Shown: positions 51,416 through 63,819 of the stretch, piece after piece
How the letters are laid out: every line of letters starts with the position of its first letter
How positions within the stretch are numbered: the first letter of the stretch is position 1
Assembly: GCA_944470555.2 (NCBI GenBank)
Contig: OX104127.1
Span: 44,629,934-44,693,933, forward strand
Reading direction: 5' to 3'
Length of the DNA: 64,000 nt
DNA from: Heterobilharzia americana
Lineage: Eukaryota; Platyhelminthes; Trematoda; Strigeidida; Schistosomatidae
The notes under the pieces: generated by a model
What the model saw: the letters and a program-made list of their open reading frames with translations, nothing else
What the model was told of the DNA's origin: nothing
Database searches by the model: none
Made by a program: the position numbers and the translations under genes

Positions 51416-51660
51416 AAATAAATATTGAATAGTTCAATCATCGATTTTGTTATTAGATCTTCAACAGCTTCATTTAGAATTTGCGGTTTTAGTCTTTCTT
51501 CCTTCACTTCATAAGAAAAAAGTCTATTTAGAACGTCTTCAGAGGCAGTAAACTGAATCAGTTCAAAAGCTAAGACTCGAACTACAAGGGCAATGTCTGG
51601 CAGCATTTGAATTATATTCTTCAGACTATAAACAGTTAAGAGGTAACCACGTAGAAGCAT
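51416..51660 (-). other. Unassigned open frame, possible exon
   Basis: About 80 codons on the minus strand beyond the SINE tail, including AFELIQFTASEDVLNRLF and a charged stretch EVKEERLKPQILNEAVEDLI. It looks more protein-like than most frames here, but I recognise no family and see no clear donor. Confidence 0.2.
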
Positions 51661-51869
51661 TTCAGATTAACTTGTCAGAACTATTCAAACGTAAACTTGG
51701 TGCTTAATAAGGTCTCAGTATGAGTTTACAGAGTGAGTTAGTACTGATTTCAATTTTCTGCTCTTTATACACCTCGTTTAGTTGATATCAAGGTTGAACA
51801 TAACATTGCAGCGTAACGGTACAAGCTGCTACATCTAATATCAGCACACAATGATAAAATTATGCAGAA

Positions 51870-53400
51870 AATGTAATCAAAGGTTGCAAATCATAAGGTG
51901 AGGAGAAAACGGGGTAAAATAAATAACGGAGTGTGACAGAGAGATCAGGTTGAAGATAATGTGTGAATGTATGTTTCCCTGAGATGGTTTTTGAGTCATG
52001 TGAACCACATTCTCCAACCACTGATTTCTGCTGTCTTGCGAACTCCAGCTGGGAAGTTTGCATGACCCTAAATGATCCAAACTAACAGTCAGAAACTTCA
52101 TGGACCGATACCGTATTTTGGTCTGCCGTCTCTGACCTTTTTCGAGACTAAGCCTACTTCAGCTAACGTTGTGGGACGAGGTGAATGGTGACTGCGTATG
52201 ATAAAGCCACATGTCTCATTCATTTAAGTCGATTAAGGTCTACTATCTCATCAAATGGCTCACCTCTTCTGCTTAAAGCTCTACTCCTGGCTTCTGTGTT
52301 ACTGATGTAGTGGTGGTACATCGTACAACCTATGGTATCAAGGCAACGGCAATCGAACACCTGAAGCTGTCTTATGTCCTCTGACTCTGATGGCCATTTT
52401 TCACAGCCACTTAGTAGAACAAATCGAACTGCAACGGAGTAAACTCTGTCACTAATAGGCAATATGGTACCACCTTGGCACCATAAATGGTGTAAGGGAG
52501 TAAAACCAAGTCCAGTATTTTGTATCTTTGCCAAAATCCCGAGAGATCACTAGTGCAGCAGGAGTGATCGAACTTCGCTAGTAGGTGAAACAGTCAATAC
52601 TTTCAACCGCTTCACACCTTATCGTTAGATCAGTCCTGGAGCAACAGTTTGCATTTGAGTGATGAGAAACATCCCAGATATTCTCAAATTGCAACTCAGT
52701 GTGCAATCACGCAGATTCTACATCAGTCTCTAATGATAACTAATAGAAATATGGTCTCTCTGTGTCTATCCTTGAGTTGAGATTGTGGACACTTTAACAA
52801 AATGTCTCTTTTTCAATCTAAAATTCGTGATGGCCAGAAAGAGAAGATTGCGTAAGCACTGTAGCAACAGACGTTCGTCATTATCGGTTAGTACGGTTGA
52901 GATTCCGAAAGTATCACTTATATACCCTTCTGTTTGCCTTAACTTTTCTACTTGTGGAGTGAAATCACCTGCAACAAAGACCGTATCTAAATGTTTGTGT
53001 TCTAGCAGGAGGCTAGACGGCTTTTGGTATAATTCACCTTTCACTTCATCTGAACTGTAGTCAATGGGTGCGTAAGTTGATGTTACAAAATGATAGAGAC
53101 CAGTTTCCTGTTTCTTACTCCACCATTATTCGAATGACATGTAGATGACTGTCAACTGGGGTCAGTTGGAGTAGTTCACTTGCCGCATTACGACACAGCA
53201 ATATATCTATCCCTGTAAATTCAGAAAAACTAGTTAAAAAACCTCCAGGAACTAGAAAAATGAATTTCGCACTGGTCAGATCAGGTTAAATGAATAACCA
53301 CATCTGGCTCCCGCATGAGTGTTTCATAAACGCAGTATAAGTTCATGGTCCGATAGTTTAGAATTGTGGCTAGCAAAGGCTGTTGTCCAATTTCATGAAG
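51870..53400 (-). pseudogene. APE-RT retrotransposon remnant, lineage 2, middle deleted
   Basis: Minus-strand order: YETLMREPDVVIHLT near 53330, endonuclease motifs VFVAGDFTPQVEKL and DNDERLLLQCLRN near 52985-52880, then directly the RT C-terminal block (AVRFVLLSGCEKWPSES near 52430, VFDCRCLDTIGC, EIVDLNRLK near 52230) and the far C-terminus (GSCKLPSW, SRNQWLENV) near 52060. Most of the RT, including both catalytic motifs, is missing between about 52540 and 52750. It reads like the same family as 27640-29645 and 25130-25640. Confidence 0.8.
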
Positions 53401-56070
53401 GGTACAAGTGTGTGAAGCTCTGATTTATAGTTTAGAGCACGATTTCAGATCAGGAATACTACCTCGTGAACCCGAATTATCATCATGAACTGAATAACAG
53501 GAAGAAATTCAAGATGAAGTAGAAATATTATCAAAAAATTGTGAATAAAGATTAAAAAGCAAAGATAAACAAAGTCAGTCGTGGTCCTGAGGGACTTGAG
53601 AGGGAATAGTTGACATATTTTTGATGTTCGCATCATGTAAGATTATCTCTTTCTGAGGAACCTGAAAAGAAAAGTGGATTAGTAATGGTAGTCTTATTTA
53701 TCTAAGCGCATAACTTCAAATTCCAATGGATCTCTTGACACCGGCCACATATGACCCTGAAAGGAGTTTCCGATGTGCAAGTGATCGTGTTTTCTTCGTG
53801 CTAGAAAACCCATCACACAGGCACCAGAAGAGAGAAGGAAAAGGAAGAGTGCTCTGTTTCCATCTCTCTCTTCTTCAGTACGGAATGTTGGTCATCTCCT
53901 GGAAATATGCCGCTGGTGTCACACCCCAACCAAACAGCAGTGCTACTTCACCTCCAGAACCCCACTACAGTCTTAATTGTTCACACTATGATGGTAACTA
54001 CTTTTAATCTTTTAGCCAAACAATAGCACTTTCTAGTGTTCTAGGACCTTGCAGATCAGTAATTCCCACCACGGTCCTTTGTTGGATGATTGTAATAATT
54101 TAGCCCGACCATCAGGTCAGGGCAGCAGTTTTTGGTTGGGTTTTGCACACCTAGATTTAAAAATACAAGAACCAGAGGTCTGCGAAAGTCAGTTAAGTGA
54201 AAGTTCCTTCTGTCCCGCAACCAACTATCAGAAACCATATGAAATAAGTTCTTCAAAAATGTGTTAATCGTTATATGGCATTCACCCATTGGTGGTGTAA
54301 GGATTATATTTATCTAACCACCTGGGCGCTTCATGTATCACAGGAACGATTCAGCAGAATAATAAGCAGTTATTTTTTCATAGTTATGTTAATTACGCCA
54401 GAGATGCACGTTCACTGCTATATATACCGACCGTATTGAATCCAATACACTACTAAGTGTGGTATAAAGCTAACACGATATATAATAGCACAGCCTATAA
54501 ATGAACTTGTATCCAGACTTAAGGACCAAAGCTTTTTGCACAAATTTCCAATATCTGGGAATGTGACGCACCTACGGAATATCTCATAACTAACTGCCAT
54601 TTTGAAGTCTCTTTGAAGCTTCTCAGTTCTCTAATGTAGGAACACTACGTTTTAATCTTGTAACAAATTCATTCTGCAGTGTTAACAACAATTAGTAAGG
54701 TGGTCTGTGCTAATCCCTTGCTAAAACATACTGAAATCAAGTCCCTTCACCTTTGATCACTACAAGTTGAAAGACAATGTGTAACCAGTATGAACTTTGG
54801 TCGAATAAATAAGCAGTCACGCTTTTCTTAAATTGAAATCCACTAGTTCTCAATAAGTTCACTGAGCTGCCTTATTATTGTACGCAGCTAAAAAACATTC
54901 ATAAACTTAGACCTGCATTATTTCAGCTATGATCGAATTCCTTAAAAAACCCAGGACGGCTACATATCGATACAAAACAACACCTTAATTCACAGCTATG
55001 ATCCAAATTAACCTGGCAATTTATTACCTAATAATTTACCTAATATGGTAGATAAACAAAAGGATTTGTCATGAAAACGATGAATGACAGACCTACTCCT
55101 TTATTTTTTAGGAGGAAAAGTAATTTAATATTGCTTACCTCAAAGGATTTATTTCATATATCTATGCAGCATGAAGTAAATATTATTTCAAAACAAACTT
55201 CCAATAAAAAAACTGTCATAATTAGTATTGAACTCGATGTTTTTTAGATGCCTGATTGATATAACTAAAAACTGACTCTAAAAAGGATATTCTTACAACC
55301 TGAAGAGCAACAGACCACTGTCACACCTTCGTCTAAGACTTCGCAGAAGAATATGTCCATGACTTCATATGTAATTCAGTGTGGGAATTCTAAATCTCTG
55401 AGTAAACATATTACCATCCAGCTACTGATCATAGCTAACCTGCAGTCAGTCACTTTTCAGCAACTGATGAAACCAAATATTAATCAACACTTAATAATAG
55501 CTAAATTGCACATAAATTTCGTAAATCTTTCATGGTACACCATATTGTACTCCGTAAAGCTATCGGTGATCGGTAACGGGTACCCATAGGGGACACTTAA
55601 CAACGTTCAGTGTTTCTCGTGAATCAACGGAAGTGAAAAAATATGCCTCATTGGATTCCACCCTGCTAGTTGGGTAGCAGTTTACGAAATGATGTAGTAT
55701 GAAGTTATAAGTGGTTGCTACTGAAGAGTACTAATGTGCAACGGAACACTTTTTTAATACTTACTAGTTTTTAGTGATCTTCCACTTCATTTTAATTTAT
55801 GAGGAAAACCATCAGGAAATAATCCAGTATGATCACCATAGCAAAAGACTTTGTGAGGGGAAGAAACAATCCAATCTAGTGAATGATGACACTCAGTGAT
55901 TGTTTAGAAAATGACTGACTATTTTATTATCAGTCAGTATACAATTAACCAGAGATTTGAATCAAATAAAAACTATGTACATGTTATGCGTTCAGTAAAC
56001 CTACAATCTGAGAGTAGTGCATGACCAAACTCGCCGATTATCCATCTGTTCATTTGGAAGCGCAGTTAAC
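53401..56070. other. No gene recognised
   Basis: AT-rich. Open frames of 60 to 93 codons near 53726-54289 occur on both strands without a domain; they may be leader sequence of the element above. A faint family B trace lies near 55640-55690. Confidence 0.45.
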
Positions 56071-56074
56071 TGAC

Positions 56075-56290
56075 TGGTTGTTAGTTGGACAGAGGCAATC
56101 GGCATGAAGACCTGCTCAACCTAAGTTTCGTGCTTTCTGGCACTTGTCAGCAAGGGTATCTACAACCTTTTCGGAACTGAGGTTCCGCCAGAGATTCGAA
56201 CCCTGCGTCATCCAGTGTTACAGTTATCGACGTTATCACTGAGTTGTTCCGACCGCGACTAACCTCCCGTAAAACTGGATTCAATGCATT
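56075..56290 (-). mobile_element. Family C SINE, minus strand
   Basis: Reversed hammerhead near 56115-56165: stem II GTGC/GCAC is perfect and GAAA is present, but the core is CTGACAA, changing the G8 position. Octamer ACTTAGGT is shared with the 26614 copy. Box B complement is GATTCGAACCCTG. Confidence 0.75.
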
Positions 56291-57395
56291 GATTGGTTAC
56301 CCTCCAGAGACCAATCAATGTAACTGATTAGTGAAATACCACCTTGTGGATTGATGTCATTTAGTCGACCCTTAAATTAAAAGTAGTTCAGTAAAATTAC
56401 CTAACAGTGAGTTCTTTCTTCCTTGAATCTACAACTCTACACAGTTGAAAACAAAATCCGAGTTATGGAGGTTTCATGTGTGAATAATCTTCGTCTAAGT
56501 ATAAAACTTATGTAGAATTCTGGTTTTGTGAAGGACAACAAGCCTTGAGAGATGTCAGACACTATCGTCTAAAGTGATCTACGGCATCGTGAGATGCAAT
56601 AGTATTTAACCAACTGAGTGGCAACAATAAAACATGCTTAACTTCAATATCAGTGATGTAAGTGCATAGGGAATAGTTAGTTATTTTTAGACTTCCTGTG
56701 AATCTTCATACAAATCAGAATTTGTTTCAAATCAAGTCATCACACAAGTGCACGCAAGTCTGCTTATCAACTAAATGTTGTAACTAGTAATCTACCAGCT
56801 AGTTTTCTTTCTTTTTACGCAGCTTAATTTGGAAAGTAAGGAGGAAAACTGGTTGAACAGTAATGCGTGTTTTCCAGTCGCACTTCAGCCTAGCACAAAT
56901 CTAAGTGAGACTGAGTCTTTACATTAAGTTGATGGACGGATTTTGTCATTGGTTCGGGAGCATTTGGTTCAAAAACTAAATGTCACCTGAGTTCTTCTAA
57001 CTTTAGTCATCATATGCGCATGAATGGAGCTCTTTTTCATGGAGGTCAACCTTCTTAGATAAAATGATTCATAATTACCGATTCAACATTCTACCTGGTC
57101 ATCTGAAAGGATTCACTGTCAGTCAGTATCCAATTTCATTTCAACCGGAGTATTGAGTCGTGCTGACACATTAACATGAGAAGCACATATATTCACCTTT
57201 CACGCTCCGTAATGACCGAAACTAAAACAGTCTGAAATAATGTCATCGGAAATCATTCATTCACTTACCATCTCTAATTATGCTTGATTTCGATTGTGGC
57301 AGGAAGTATCAGACTAGATGACGGACGGATAGTCATGTATCACTTCTTCACATAGGAGTCTATCATGAACCTGGGAGGCTGAAGCAAAATTGCAA
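56291..57395. other. No gene recognised
   Basis: AT-rich unique DNA. Confidence 0.5.
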
Positions 57396-57399
57396 GTTG

Positions 57400-57490
57400 G
57401 CAAACACCTGCGTTTTATGGCTCAGTAGACAGATCGCTAGTTCGAATCATGTTATGATACGAGTAGTCTGTCTGTTTTAATCATCACGGT
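57400..57490 (+). mobile_element. Family D SINE fragment
   Basis: GGCTCAGTAGACAGATCGC and GCTAGTTCGAATCATG resemble D box A and box B; the tail is short (TTTTAATCATCAC). Nothing supportable lies between here and 57845. Confidence 0.5.
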
Positions 57491-57844
57491 GAACGCATAT
57501 AAACGAAAGTATAATTCCATGCATTTAGATCCCTTAATAACTTTGGACAAAACACGAAGGACGAGATTTACAGAATAAAATGATAGCATCTTTTTGTTTC
57601 ATCAGTACTCCTCAGCTGCATAGAGTCTAAAAGTACAATGGCTTTTAGGACATAAGATATTTCAAAATTAGGAAGTCTATAAACTCAAGTTGTACAACAA
57701 AATCAATGATAATCCATATAACGTGTAAGAGAATTGAGTGTAAATGGTGGTTGTAACATGGGAAAACTAAACTGTAATGATTTACTAACTAGACTGCGTA
57801 TGAATGAAGGTGATATTAACCACCTGGGCAGAATATTTTAAACA

Positions 57845-58070
57845 CTAGTTGGTTGGAAGCGATCGGCAGGGAGCCCTGCTCGACCAAGGCTTCGTGCTTG
57901 TTGGCACCTGTCAGCAAGTGATATCCCGCCTGAGATTCGAAACCGTGTCACCCAGTGCCTCAGTGAGAGATGCTACCACTAACCTATTTGGGTCTCGACT
58001 GATATCCTGTAGGACTCGGTTAGGCGCACTGATTAACAGTTAGGGCTAGACAACACGAATCAGTTACCCT
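57845..58070 (-). mobile_element. Family C SINE, minus strand
   Basis: Reversed hammerhead with perfect GTGC/GCAC stem II but CTGACAG core and GAAG for GAAA. Head to the right with GAGATTCGAAACCG (complement of box B). Confidence 0.75.
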
Positions 58071-58900
58071 TCAGTGACCAATCAATCCCTTAGTGGTACT
58101 TTTCGATTTCCCCATTGATTTCCTCAACCGCCTAAAATATGAAGGATGATGGACTTTGACGTCAATGTTATCCACTTTGGTTATAATATTACACAACTGA
58201 TCGATAACCGGCCCCTCCCCTAAAAACCCCTATCAGTACTTAGGATACTGATTACTCTCCAAAGATCAATCAATCATCACTATTGTAGTGGATTAAAAGT
58301 GTGTGATTTTAGCTTGTCGATTACTGGGTCCATACTTTAATAAGTGTAAAAGTGAAGTACGTTTTCATCACAAAATTACTGATCATAAACTGTAAATCAC
58401 ACCCTTCCCTTTTGGAACTTTATCAATACTCTACACTGTGCTTATCTGAAAATTCGATTAAATATTGCAACCCAATGAAGTCACACTGGAGTTAATACAC
58501 TATTTATTAGACTCTTTTTGGAGAAATAACGTACAACAAAATTAATTCCTTTTTTGTTCCGTGAATCTAATCACCAATAAAGCCTTAAGTATACTTATGA
58601 AAATCATCTGAATTTGTATACAGTTTCGTGTAGAATTGCATTCATTTCAGTTATTGCCACTGAAAACAATGTGAGAAGAAAAAACTAACACAAACAAGAC
58701 AATATTAGGGTTAAAGCATATGGATAAATAAATAGAGAGCAACTGAATTCTGAAAATTCTCTGGAAGATAACGTATCATCAAACTTTTGTCAGTGATCGA
58801 TTTTGAGTTGTATAGCTTACGCTCTACAGCCACCAAGTTATTTTTCCTAATGAACCTCCTATGTTCTACATAATAACAGTATATCAGAACTGAAAATATT
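58071..58900. other. No gene recognised
   Basis: AT-rich unique DNA. Confidence 0.5.
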
Positions 58901-58909
58901 AGCAGTATA

Positions 58910-59170
58910 GAGGCATCCGCACAGGAATCCATATGCCAATAGAGACCGCTCAGTTCAGTCCACTCAACAACGAGATAATACCACCAAAAGAGGTGGCTAT
59001 CGTGACTCAGTGGTCTTGTGAGTAACGCTTTGGAGTATGAAGTGATCAGTCTTTGGTTGGAGTCTCAGTGGGAACAATGTCGCTCATTGGCAGGCAGCTG
59101 GCGAGTTCCAAATAGGACGAAACGTGCGTACTAGATTCAGCTGCTAGCCATTATTCATCAGTAATATCAG
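58910..59170 (+). mobile_element. Family A SINE, plus strand
   Basis: Begins with the A-associated GGCATCCGCACAGGAATCC stretch, then TCAGTGGTCTTGTGAGTAACG and a decayed box B. The hammerhead keeps stem II TCC/GGA, GAAA and octamer ACGTGCGT (self-pairing with a wobble), but the core is CTGGCGA and the stem I 5' strand is deleted. Confidence 0.75.
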
Positions 59171-60270
59171 TCCATAGCTTCATTTGTTATGGATAGTCTC
59201 GGCTTCCTTTCACCATAATTTTACTACAGTGAGGAACATGAGGTGTGTTATGTAATGGATCAGCATGCATAAAACTTGTTAAAACTAACACATATCGATA
59301 ACTTAAAATAATGGTGATAATAATCACTTAGTTCTAAACAGTATGTTTGATGCCATAAGGAATTCTCAGTACGTACTATTTCGACAAATTTACTCCATAT
59401 ATTCTATTTTCAAACGAGATAACTGCAACATCTCGTTACTGTGAGTAATAACAGTACAATAAAGCAAGAATGTATAACGGACGACCAACTGTTGTTAGGT
59501 TAGTTTGGAGGAAGGAATGAATGAATAGAAAGGCGTACGTAAATTTAGCGATGAAGGTTCATTCGGTCAGTACGAAAATGTACAGTTAGGGTTAACTATT
59601 TCGGAAAGGATTATGAGATGTATTGTTGCTTGTCTAAAAACATATTAACATCTACTATGTCATTTTGTTCATTTTATTGATAAGTTCCTAAACGGTTGGT
59701 TGAAAACATTTTAAAAATGCACAAGAGTGCATAATACTATTTGAATGATTTAAAAGAGTTCAGAGGTAGAAATTAGCTATAATAATTTTGTCGGAAATTT
59801 CTCAGTAGGACCAGTTCTAAGCAAACTACCAAATAAAAGGGGGTAGATTATCACAATACAGTCTTATAGTTCTCAACAAAGTCCCACTAGAGTTAAACAG
59901 AGTAAATCGGCTATGAATTTATGGCGTGTAAGTTCACTAATGAATCTCATAAATACTGATTCATACTAAGTATTCTAAATAAGGAGCACTGTGGTGATTT
60001 TGTGTGAAATAGTCCCGTTTCTCAGCTGATTTGTGCTTCCGACACATCTGAAAACAATGACCGTTAAGGGTTTTACAAACAGTAACAAAAAGCCGACAAA
60101 CCAATGAACTGACGATTTTACTAAGAAGAAGAAAAGAAAGCGTCTAAATAAACTGAAGTTGACGAAATTGTATTTTCCATCGCCAGTGGCGCCTTCTATA
60201 ACAGTTTCTCTTTTCCGCTTCCTTCTGTTGGGGTTTATCCTTCATCATTTCATACTTTGTAAAGTTCGAC
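59171..60270. other. No gene recognised
   Basis: AT-rich unique DNA. Confidence 0.5.
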
Positions 60271-60274
60271 TAAA

Positions 60275-60560
60275 ATCTCAGGTTGGTATTCATCATGAAC
60301 GGACATCATTCGGAAACTTAATAACACTGGACAGTGGTTTTGTCCTAGTTTGGGACTCCTCAGAAAGCACTTCAGCACTGAGCCACTGGGTTAGAATCCA
60401 GCGGTCCGAAATTCCTGCTTCTGTCAGTTCACATCATAGCGCAACCTATATCTAATGCTGCTGTTGAGTAACTGTCCTCATGCTCGACTTGGTTGGCTCC
60501 ACTGGTCATGACTTCTCATTGGAACTTCAGGAAACATCTCTCGAAGCTAATCGCCAATGA
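60275..60560 (-). mobile_element. Family B SINE, minus strand, with 5' body
   Basis: Reversed tail, hammerhead, a shortened head (box B region deleted) and 5' body (GAGTAACTGTCCTCATGC, GGCTCCACTGGTCATGAC). The ribozyme has CTGAGGA and perfect GTCC/GGAC, but AAAA for GAAA (G12 lost). Confidence 0.75.
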
Positions 60561-60584
60561 GCACAGAACATGAAATCAGTTTAA

Positions 60585-60745
60585 TATTCATTATGGACTG
60601 ATATCAGCTGGAGAGGCATTGGAGACCTGGGAGCACTGGACAGCTAATTCTTCCTAGTATGGGACTCTTCAGCAATGCTCATCCACGACCCTGTCCAGTT
60701 CTACCAGGTTTCCAATGTTTCTCCAACTGATTTCATTTTAACCTG
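60585..60745. mobile_element. Family B mini-foldback
   Basis: A reversed tail and hammerhead (core CTGAAGA, GAAT for GAAA) joined after about 40 bp to a plus-strand tail (TTTCCAATGTTTCTCCAACTG). The head is gone, as at 13083-13265. Confidence 0.7.
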
Positions 60746-61344
60746 AAATCAGTAAATAAACCCAAAAAACCTACAAATCGAATTGATCTAAACTGATAAT
60801 ATGATTCTTGCAAATACCTTTTACTCTGCCTTTTGGATATACACGTGTATTTTTCTAAGCGTAATCGCTCTTATACATATATGAATGGAAAGTTACTCAC
60901 AAATACGTACATACACACACACACACACATATACATGGACTTTCCAAGGTGGAGTCAATAAAATCAACTTAAGTCATTTGGGCATAAATAAATACGTATG
61001 CGTTTTGCAGTATACAATAAAGTGCATAGTATCTACACCTAAATAAACCGAGAGTTGTGTTAAATTCTCGGGTTTTTTCAGTTTAAAAACAACTTTCTCT
61101 TCAATTTAAAGTGATTTTATTAAAATAATTGATAAGCATATGTACATTCTGTTACTTAGATGCTTTTAAGAAACTAATATCAGCATGAACCTATCATCAC
61201 CATTCATTATTATTATTGTGTAAAGTCAGCCAGTCGACAAACATTCAATGCATATGGTATCTCCTTAAAAGGACGACAAGTAATGTTTATTCACTTGCTG
61301 CCTCATATCATATACAACGTATTCATTATCATTGTTTTTGATGA
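60746..61344. other. No gene; CA microsatellite
   Basis: AT-rich; a CA tract at about 60908-60930. Confidence 0.55.
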
Positions 61345-61500
61345 CTGAAATGAAAATTTGGACTGCGGCCGGATTCGGACCAGCGACCACTGGGTTTCCG
61401 GCCCGATGCTCTACCTCGCAGCTCAGCTGGTAGAGCATCGAGCCAGAAACCCTACGGTCGCTGGTTCGAATCTGGCCGCAGTCCAAATTTTCATTTCACC
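61345..61500. mobile_element. Family D near-perfect palindrome
   Basis: Arms 61346-61415 and 61429-61498 are inverted copies of one tRNA-like unit with few mismatches, around a 13-base loop that contains AGCTCAGCT. Plus-strand box A is CAGCTCAGCTGGTAGAGC and box B is GGTTCGAATCTGG; the same boxes occur reversed on the left. A transcript across it would form one long hairpin. Confidence 0.9.
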
Positions 61501-61821
61501 TTAAATCATTACCCATTAAGTCTGGCAAACCATGATTGTCTCATATGACCAAAAATGGCATTCACTATCCTCTTCCCCCCTCCTTCTCTCTCTCTTGTCC
61601 ATCTTCACCACCACCGTCAATTTGCATCAACGTTTACTACAGGAATGTGAGTTTTGATGATTAAACCATCCTGAAGACAATTATCAACATCTGCTACACA
61701 TATATCGCAATCGGTTTCACATCTAAAAATCTACATCGAGATAAAATCATTGATTTTTTTGTGATGCTGCAGATGATCATCAAGAAAAAATATTACATGG
61801 GTTTAGCTTTGTGGATGGATT

Positions 61822-62015
61822 GTGACACGTTTCTTCTTATTTGAGACACCTTGGCTGGATGTAGTTGCCTGTTGTAACCCGGTAGCCTAGTGGACAACAC
61901 TCTTGCTTTCAAAGCGATTACTGGTAACATCATTACTAACTAGGATCCAGACAGCTACCGCCGATGAGTCCTAAATAGGGCGAAATACACACCCTAGATC
62001 CCCCTGTTACCCATT
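61822..62015. mobile_element. Family A divergent pair, left copy reduced to ribozyme
   Basis: Left: reversed hammerhead remnant (61822-61868; TTTCTTCTTATTTGAGAC, GGCTGGATGTA). Right: plus-strand head (GGTAGCCTAGTGGACAAC) with degraded box B and a hammerhead with core CCGATGA (U4 changed), GAAA kept. Confidence 0.7.
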
Positions 62016-62359
62016 CTCAATACTTTATGTCAAAATGAAACCACCGGCTATATATAGGAATCCCTACATGAGGGTACATGCCAACACACCCTGATTAATC
62101 CAATCCAAACCAATCAACAGCGGGAAATGACAAGTTCTCATATTTTAGTCTATTCTCCTTAAGCATACCACTTCGATGTCTAAAGTTATCCATTTCGTTA
62201 TGCAATATTATCTAAAAGGTCAAGTAGTTGTCTTTGTCTCCAACTGTGTTCATTACAAGGCCATAGTGCTGAAGAATAATAGAATAGCGTGAAACAGCTG
62301 CTAAGTACTTCCCAATTTGAGGCGATGGTTTGTGAGAATTGAGTGGCTTTAAGTTAGCA

Positions 62360-62720
62360 TCTATCACAAATTGAATCAAGTTAGGATAGCACTGAAAATC
62401 TGGGAATACTGAACAGCCTTTTCGTCCTGGTTCGGAACTCCTCAGGGATGTGCACTCACGGCCTTATGAGGGTTGAAGTTCAAGACTTTCAGGTTATACG
62501 GTGAGCATGTTGCCATTCAGCTACTGGGTCAAAATTTAGTGTTCCACATTTTTCTGTTTTCATCAGTTTACAGCATACCGTGACAATAAGTAAAGGCCAT
62601 GGGTGAATAGTTTTCCTCGTATCTTACCTAGCTGACTCCACAGGTCACAGTCTGTAATTAGGACTTCGGAAGATCCATCTGTTAGCAAGAAAAAGTGGGG
62701 AACTGCTCACTTGGTGAATT
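62360..62720 (-). mobile_element. Family B SINE, minus strand, with 5' body
   Basis: Reversed hammerhead (62396-62450) with CTGAGGA, GTTC/GGAC-type stem II, GAAA, but unpaired stem I and an altered octamer (AAGGCTGT). Head with GAGCATGTTGCCATTCAGC, then 5' body (CTGACTCCACAGGTCAC). Confidence 0.65.
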
Positions 62721-62749
62721 TTCTATATTGATTGATTAATTGTTTGACT

Positions 62750-62840
62750 TCAAAGTAATATTCCTCATGAACTGATACTAGCTGTGCAGTGTTCCTAAGT
62801 GATCAACTGTTTTCCAACTGATAACAGTACATGATTTTTC
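62750..62840. mobile_element. Family B mini-foldback, degraded
   Basis: AGTAATATTCCTCATGAACTG (reversed tail, with changes) followed closely by CAACTGTTTTCCAACTG and AACAGTACATGA (plus tail). Confidence 0.5.
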
Positions 62841-63184
62841 ACCATCTTGAACTTCCTTATTTGTCTGACTGTTGTTAATTTCAGGACAAAAATCACTTTT
62901 GAACCTAATAAACAGTCTTCAAACCCTCGACAATGTAAAAAAGAAACTATAACACAACATTAGATAACACCTAAGGGAAACATTTGATCTATTCAAAACT
63001 GAAATTTCTATCACTGAAAACCAACAAATACAAACTATCGGAGGTTAACAGAAGTGAATTTGTTCACAAGAAAAGTCAATTTATGGTCGAAAATCACATA
63101 CAAAAGAATCAGCTGATACCATTGACATATGGTAGTCTATTAAAATTCAAATGTTCTTCTGTAAATAATCAGGATTTTATTTCA

Positions 63185-63645
63185 TCAAACATTTTGACAG
63201 AATTCTTCGACCTCTTCTGCAGATGGAATCCTATGCTAATGACTCGGTACCGACGGATCGTCATGATGCCATATTCATCTCAGTGTCTAGCAGAGGAATC
63301 TAGGAAACGCGTTTTATTTTAATTGCGACTCATCATCTGGATGTACCTGCAACCCATTAAGTGCTATTGGTCTCACTGGGACTCGAACAAAGTACCTATC
63401 ACTTCATACGCTAATGCATTATCCACTAGGCTACTGGAGTATGACAGCTACCTCCTGTGTAACGAGTATTAAGTGTGGTTATGAAACTCTCTTGTGCTAC
63501 AATGGATAACGCTTTGGCACTTACAAAACAGACAGTCGATTCGAGAAGAAAAATCGAAACAACCTGGAAGACAGATAAATCCCGATGACGAGTACCAAAA
63601 ACGAGCAGACCTGTACCCTGGATTCCAATCTCAGAAACAAAAATA
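63185..63645. mobile_element. Family A divergent pair with recurrent block
   Basis: Recurrent block (AATTCTTCGACCTC, CTGCAGATGG), then a minus copy (to 63480) with core ATGATGA and TAAA for GAAA, box B complement GGACTCGAAC. The plus copy (63485-63645) has CTACAATGGATAACGCTTTGG and a decayed ribozyme (CGATGACGAG). Confidence 0.7.
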
Positions 63646-63819
63646 AATACTACCAAAATCGAAGTAACAGATCATATACAGACACCTACACAGGAGAAAA
63701 TAAACCAAAACTAATTATTAATTTGGTGCAACAGCAACGGGATAAAAAGGTAAAATACTCCTCAACAAGCAAATAAAAACCTCGCGAAGATAGACAGGTT
63801 AAAAGTTACTAGCCTGTCT

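Noticed and set aside
61418..61492. Functional tRNA gene
   Set aside because: D-arm and T-arm sequences look right, but no anticodon stem or acceptor stem pairs properly. It fits a tRNA-derived SINE.
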